Assembly (NCBI GenBank): GCA_021791235.1
Contig: JAJYXA010000191.1
Coordinates: 1-8,240, forward strand
Source of the DNA: Pseudomonadota bacterium
Lineage (GTDB): Bacteria; Pseudomonadota; Gammaproteobacteria; Burkholderiales; Thiobacillaceae
Direction of reading: 5' to 3'
DNA: 8,240 nucleotides
A program made the translations under genes and the position numbers. Shown here piece by piece: positions 5,522-8,240 of the stretch. How positions within the stretch are numbered: position 1 is the stretch's first letter; each line of letters opens with the position of its first letter. The notes under the pieces were generated by a model. That model made no database searches and was not told the DNA's origin. It was given only the letters and a program-made list of their open reading frames with translations.

Positions 5522-6472
5522 ATGAACATGACCTTTCGCCAGTTGCGGCTGCTGGAGGCGGTGGCGCGCAATTCCAGCTTTACCCGCGCCTCCGAGGAAC
5601 TGCACCTGACCCAGCCCGCGGTGTCCACCCAGATCAAGCAACTGGAGCAGGAAGTGGGCATGCCGTTGTTCGAACAGATGGGGAAAAAGATCTTTCTGAC
5701 CGAAGCGGGCAAGGAGATGGTCGCCTTCAGTCGCGCCATCGCGCAGCAGTTCCGCGACATCGAATCGGTGATGGATGACATGAAAGGCGTAAAGCGGGGA
5801 ACCCTCTCGCTCGCCGTTACCAGCACCGGCAAATATTTCGCGCCCTATCTACTGGCCGAATTCATCAAGCATCACCCTGGGACGCAGGTTCATCTCGATG
5901 TGACCAACCGTGAGGAACTGGTAGCCCAGTTGCAGGAAAACATCCCGGACATGGCCATCATGGGAACACCACCGGACAACCTGGAATTGAATGCCCAGGC
6001 CTTCATGCAGAACCCCCTGGTCATCATTGCACGCCCGGATCATCCCCTTGCACAGACAAGCCGCATCCCGCTCGGCCGCCTGGTGGCTGAGAACTTCATC
6101 CTGCGCGAGCGCGGCTCGGGAACGCGAAACGCCGTGGAGCGTTTCTTTGACCAGCGCAACGTGAAGCTCAACACTTCGATGGAAATGAGCCGCAACGAGG
6201 CAGTCAAGCATGCGGTGATGGCCGGCCTGGGACTGGGCATCGTTTCCATGCACACCCTGGAATTCGAGCTGGCACTGGGGCGGATCGCCATCCTGAGCGT
6301 GGAAGGCTTTCCGATCATGAAGGAGTGGTATCTGGTCCATCGCAGCGGCAAGCGCATGACGCCCATTGTGCAGGCGTTCCACGACTTCGTGCTGAACGAG
6401 GCCGGCCGTGTGGTGACCCTGCCGCAGCCACGACCGGCAAGCCGGACGCGGCGCCGCGTCACCCGATCATGA
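5522..6472 (+). CDS. cbbR: LysR-type regulator, CbbR type
   Basis: A 316-residue LysR-family transcriptional regulator of the CbbR group, the usual activator of Calvin-cycle and carboxysome operons. The N-terminal winged helix-turn-helix is clear (residues 4-63): FRQLRLLEAVARNSSFTRAS, then ELHLTQPAVSTQIKQLEQEV and FEQMGKKIFLTEAGKE. A linker helix and the periplasmic-binding-protein-like effector domain (about 90-300) follow, with GTLSLAVTSTGKYFAPYLL at its start. The short basic tail (RRRVTRS) is not usual for the family core. CbbR proteins sense metabolites such as RuBP, PEP or NADPH; the ligand here is unknown. Start ATG 5522 has AAGGA eight bases upstream; ATG 5528 is less well placed. It is divergent from csoS2 and convergent with the PII-like gene, overlapping it by six bases. 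It could act on both the cso operon and sbtA. Confidence 0.93.
   Translation: MNMTFRQLRLLEAVARNSSFTRASEELHLTQPAVSTQIKQLEQEVGMPLFEQMGKKIFLTEAGKEMVAFSRAIAQQFRDIESVMDDMKGVKRGTLSLAVTSTGKYFAPYLLAEFIKHHPGTQVHLDVTNREELVAQLQENIPDMAIMGTPPDNLELNAQAFMQNPLVIIARPDHPLAQTSRIPLGRLVAENFILRERGSGTRNAVERFFDQRNVKLNTSMEMSRNEAVKHAVMAGLGLGIVSMHTLEFELALGRIAILSVEGFPIMKEWYLVHRSGKRMTPIVQAFHDFVLNEAGRVVTLPQPRPASRTRRRVTRS
6434..6460. terminator. Tandem hairpins at the convergent gene ends
   Basis: GACGCGGCGCCGCGTC at 6445-6460 is a perfect 16-base palindrome and CCGGC-AA-GCCGG at 6434-6445 forms a second hairpin. They lie within the last codons of cbbR and immediately downstream of the PII-like gene on the minus strand. 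Neither has a U tract, so this is not a canonical intrinsic terminator; it could stabilise 3' ends, slow polymerase in the antisense overlap, or simply reflect GC-rich coding sequence (cbbR codes RRR here). Confidence 0.3.
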
Positions 6473-6760
6473 GTCGTGGATCACCCACATCGCGTCCGAC
6501 ACCAGGCAGACGCCGCCATAGCGTTTGAGGATGGGCCGGATAGTCTCGATCACCTGTGCGGCCTGCCGCTCGTCGCACGCGATCGTCAGCAGCACGTTGC
6601 CGAGGCCTTGCACGCTTTCGTAGCGCACACCGCGCTCGCCCCGGCCACCGGCACGGGGCACGATGGTGTAGCCGACGACGCCGATACGATCAAGCTCCTC
6701 GATGACGTTCTCGATCTCGATTTCCTCGATTATGATTTCGATGCGTTTGACGGGTTTCAT
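6467..6760 (-). CDS. PII-like carbon-regulatory protein (CPII/SbtB type)
   Basis: A 97-residue member of the PII signalling superfamily. The ferredoxin-like core is visible as KRIEIIIEEIEIENVIEELD (strand-helix), then GVVGYTIVPRAGGRGERGVR (residues 27-46, the nucleotide-binding turn as in SbtB GYTV..GGKGSR), VLLTIACDERQAAQVIETIR and a final GGVCLVSDAMWVIHDS. The T-loop is short and lacks the uridylylated Tyr region of GlnB/GlnK. The C-terminal Cys-containing redox hairpin of cyanobacterial SbtB (CGPEGC) is absent, which is closer to the carboxysome-associated CPII described from Thiomonas, a protein binding adenine nucleotides and bicarbonate. It begins 15 bases after sbtA with AAGGA five bases upstream of the ATG, so it is probably cotranscribed and is likely to gate SbtA. 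Its TGA shares TCATGA with the cbbR stop. The exact subfamily is inferred. Confidence 0.88.
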   Translation of the reverse strand: MKPVKRIEIIIEEIEIENVIEELDRIGVVGYTIVPRAGGRGERGVRYESVQGLGNVLLTIACDERQAAQVIETIRPILKRYGGVCLVSDAMWVIHDS

Positions 6761-6775
6761 GACGTTCCTTACCGG

Positions 6776-7750
6776 TTAGCGCGAGATCCACTGGGCGGCG
6801 CTGAAGTATAGCGGGATGCCCACAATGACATTAAAGGGGAAGGTGACCCCTAGAGACAGCGTCAGAAACAGTGCCGGGCTGGCCTCGGGAATCGCCAGAC
6901 GCATGGCGGGCGGCACTGCAATATAGGAGGCGCTCGCCGCCAGAACCGAGACCAGCAGCGTGCCGCCAACGCCGAATCCAAGCACCCAGTGTCCGACGGA
7001 AAGGCCAACTGCGGCGCCGATCAGCGGCATGGCGATGCCGAAGGCCAGCAGCGACGGGCCGACTCGCTTGAAGTCGCCGATGCGGCGCGAGGCTTCCATG
7101 CCCATGTCGAGCAGGAACAGGCTTAGCACGCCCATGAACATGGTGTCGTAGAAGGGCAGAATCTTGTTCAACCCGGCCGGTTGCGCGATCACGCCGATCA
7201 GCATACTGCCCAGCAAAAGCACGACGCTGCCGTTGGTAAAGGCGTCATGCACCAATTCACGGCTCACCCGCTTCTCGTGGCCATCGCCCTGCCCCTTGCG
7301 CGCCATGTTCGCGAGGGCAAGACCAATGATGATGGCGGGCGACTCCATGATGGCCAGCATGATCACAGGGTAACTTTCGTAAGGAACCTTCATGGCGTCG
7401 AGGAAGGCAATCGCGGTGACAAACGTTCCGGCGCTGACGGAACCATAGTGCGCCGCGATGGCTGCCGCGTTCAGCCGGTCGATGCGAACCGCCCTCAAAA
7501 GAATGGCATAGGCGACGACGGGCAACCCGAAGCCGAGACCCAACGCCGCGACCATCGCGGCGATGGCGCTGGCGAGGTCGGCCTTGGCCAGCTCAATCCC
7601 GCCATGGAGCCCGATCCCGACCAGCAGATAGATCGAAAGCACCTTGGCGAGATCTGCGGGAAATTTCAGATCCGAGCGGATCAACTGTGCAATGAAGCCC
7701 AGTGCAAAAAACAGGATCGCAGGGATCAGCATATTGGACAGACTGAACAT
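6776..7750 (-). CDS. sbtA: SbtA-family sodium-dependent bicarbonate transporter
   Basis: A 324-residue integral membrane protein of the SbtA (formerly DUF897) family, which imports bicarbonate with sodium across the inner membrane. About ten hydrophobic segments can be seen, starting at residues 6-24, 36-54 and 61-86. Family signatures are IYLLVGIGLHGGIELAKADL (40-59), IAAHYGSVSAGTFVTAIAFL (98-117), ESPAIIIGLALA (136-147), and SYIAVPPAMRLAIPEASPAL with LSLGVTFPFNVIVGIPLY (275-315), the last half being the most conserved. A cytoplasmic loop around 150-170 (RKGQGDGHEKRVSRE) separates the two inverted halves and is shorter than in Synechocystis SbtA (374 residues). Start ATG 7750 has GAGG six bases upstream. 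With the downstream PII-like gene it forms a transporter-regulator pair next to the cso locus, supplying the bicarbonate that CsoSCA uses. Confidence 0.93.
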   Translation of the reverse strand: MFSLSNMLIPAILFFALGFIAQLIRSDLKFPADLAKVLSIYLLVGIGLHGGIELAKADLASAIAAMVAALGLGFGLPVVAYAILLRAVRIDRLNAAAIAAHYGSVSAGTFVTAIAFLDAMKVPYESYPVIMLAIMESPAIIIGLALANMARKGQGDGHEKRVSRELVHDAFTNGSVVLLLGSMLIGVIAQPAGLNKILPFYDTMFMGVLSLFLLDMGMEASRRIGDFKRVGPSLLAFGIAMPLIGAAVGLSVGHWVLGFGVGGTLLVSVLAASASYIAVPPAMRLAIPEASPALFLTLSLGVTFPFNVIVGIPLYFSAAQWISR

Positions 7751-7843
7751 GGTTGGCCTCTGCTAAGAACACCCGATTGGGACTACCAACCCATCCTAAG
7801 AGAGATAATCCATAACTGATAATATCGTTTTCTAATAGATTAC

Positions 7844-7859
7844 ATTAATTATCATGAAT
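7844..7859. promoter_or_regulatory. AT-rich motif resembling the cbbR/csoS2 palindrome
   Basis: Read on the minus strand this is ATTCATGATAATTAAT. It shares ATTCAT followed by ATTAAT with the palindrome at 5437-5456 (ATTCATAATTAATAATGAAT), with a three-base longer spacer. It is centred about 40 bases upstream of the assumed sbtA start point, so it might be a CbbR site; symmetry is weaker than in the first. Confidence 0.35.
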
Positions 7860-7981
7860 GGTTATTCACGCTGTTTTTAGTGTTCCGGCAGAGCAGGCGG
7901 GCACACCATCCGAATTCCAAAGCCATACCCACCCCGCCGTCAGACGCGCGGCCTCCCCCTTTGCCCAATGAAGCACGCGCA

Positions 7982-8011
7982 TTGCGGCACTGCGCGGCAA
8001 TACGCTAAAAT
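7982..8011 (+). promoter_or_regulatory. Candidate sigma-70 promoter for chrA
   Basis: TTGCGG (7982-7987) and TAAAAT (8006-8011) are separated by 18 bases. Transcription from here would give a leader of about 100 bases before the TTG start of chrA. Confidence 0.35.
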
Positions 8012-8020
8012 CGCACAGTC

Positions 8021-8079
8021 GGGGTACCAGAGCCCCCGGCGTCGGGGTGAACATTTCACCTGCAAGACGGCGTCCCGTC
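8021..8079 (+). promoter_or_regulatory. Structured leader before chrA
   Basis: Several hairpins are possible: GGGG (8021-8024) with a CCCC run (8033-8037); CCCCG (8034-8038) with CGGGG (8043-8047); GGTGAA (8046-8051) with TTCACC (8055-8060), loop CAT; and GACGG (8066-8070) with CCGTC (8075-8079), loop CGTC. The first three share bases and exclude one another, which is the geometry of a switching leader. No known riboswitch was recognised with confidence. Confidence 0.3.
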
Positions 8080-8118
8080 CAAGCCTGGTTTTATCCACCC
8101 ACGTTTGGAGCATGATTC

Positions 8119-8240
8119 TTGGACGCCGCACACCCCACCGCACCCGCGCCCGTCACCCTGGGCGAATCCTTCAAATACTGGCTCAAGCTCGGCTTCGTCA
8201 GCTTCGGCGGCCCCGCCGGCCAGATTTCGATGATGCACCA
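8119..8240 (+). CDS. chrA: ChrA-type (CHR family) ion transporter, 5' part only
   Basis: The first 40 codons of a CHR-superfamily membrane transporter, cut by the right edge. The frame reads [20 protein letters not shown] then [20 protein letters not shown]; the [17 protein letters not shown] segment is the hallmark at the first membrane segment of ChrA proteins, which in many bacteria export chromate. The start is TTG 8119, with GGAG (8107-8110) eight bases upstream. An in-frame TGA at 8113-8115 excludes an earlier start, and the nearby ATG at 8112 is in another frame. Too little is visible to say whether it is a long or short-chain CHR protein or whether its substrate is chromate. CHR genes are not standard parts of carboxysome loci, so this is probably a separate, divergent unit. 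Confidence 0.85.
   Translation, partial: MDAAHPTAPAPVTLGESFKYWLKLGFVSFGGPAGQISMMH

Larger units (their letters stand above)
7751..8118. other. Non-coding divergent region between sbtA and chrA
   Basis: No convincing gene lies in these 368 bases. The sbtA-proximal part (7795-7870) is AT-rich and probably holds the sbtA promoter; a minus-strand TATTAT at 7824-7819 is a possible -10. The remainder is GC-rich and holds a candidate chrA promoter and a structured leader. Short minus-strand open frames (7866-8054 and 7940-8143) have no recognisable protein character. Confidence 0.6.

Noticed and set aside
7181..7819. A 212-codon plus-strand frame opposite sbtA
   Set aside because: It is antisense to a well-supported membrane transporter and has low-complexity His/Asp/Arg composition with no domain.
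8012..8090. yybP-ykoY manganese riboswitch
   Set aside because: Only GCAAGAC and a GGGG run resemble the consensus; the GGGGAGUA block and the closing P1 stem were not found, so it is kept only as an unassigned structured leader.
7866..8143. Two small minus-strand open frames (7866-8054, 7940-8143) in the sbtA-chrA gap
   Set aside because: No convincing ribosome binding site or protein features; they lie opposite the chrA leader and promoter.
1..8240. tRNA, rRNA, insertion sequences or phage genes
   Set aside because: None was recognised; no transposase frame, terminal inverted repeats or tRNA-like cloverleaf was seen.

Overview
This window carries most of an alpha-carboxysome (cso) gene cluster with its dissolved-inorganic-carbon uptake module. 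It suggests a GC-rich chemolithoautotrophic proteobacterium, perhaps a sulfur- or iron-oxidising beta-/gammaproteobacterium or Acidithiobacillia-like organism; that assignment is an inference from gene content and protein style, not from a taxonomic marker.

Layout. On the minus strand, read right to left from 5345 to 1, lies a tight operon: csoS2 (scaffold), csoSCA (shell carbonic anhydrase), csoS4A and csoS4B (pentamer vertices), three csoS1 hexamer paralogues, and the 5' end of a bacterioferritin-like gene that runs off the left edge. Gaps are 1 to 42 bases and each gene has a Shine-Dalgarno sequence. Divergent from csoS2 across an AT-rich 176-base region is a CbbR-type LysR regulator (5522-6472, plus). 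Converging on it from the right is a two-gene unit on the minus strand: an SbtA-family bicarbonate transporter (7750-6776) and a PII-like protein of the CPII/SbtB type (6760-6467). The stop codons of cbbR and the PII-like gene share a 6-base palindrome. After a 368-base non-coding stretch, the first 40 codons of a ChrA-type (CHR family) transporter begin on the plus strand with a TTG start.

How it works together (family knowledge). SbtA accumulates cytosolic bicarbonate and the PII-like protein probably gates it. Bicarbonate enters the CsoS1/CsoS4 shell, CsoSCA dehydrates it to CO2 inside, and CsoS2 links Rubisco to the shell. CbbR would tune expression to the carbon and redox state.

Most notable points. 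(1) csoS2, not cbbLS, is the first gene after the divergent cbbR, so the Rubisco genes are missing from their usual place. (2) csoS2 contains a dnaX-like A AAA AAG slippery heptamer in the zero frame, with an upstream SD-like element and a downstream hairpin; -1 frameshifting would give a 333-residue short isoform instead of 663 residues. (3) The CsoS2 N-terminal Rubisco-binding domain is short and the third middle repeat has lost its cysteines. (4) A similar AT-rich motif lies in both the cbbR/csoS2 and the sbtA upstream regions. (5) The untranslated region before chrA can form several overlapping, mutually exclusive hairpins.
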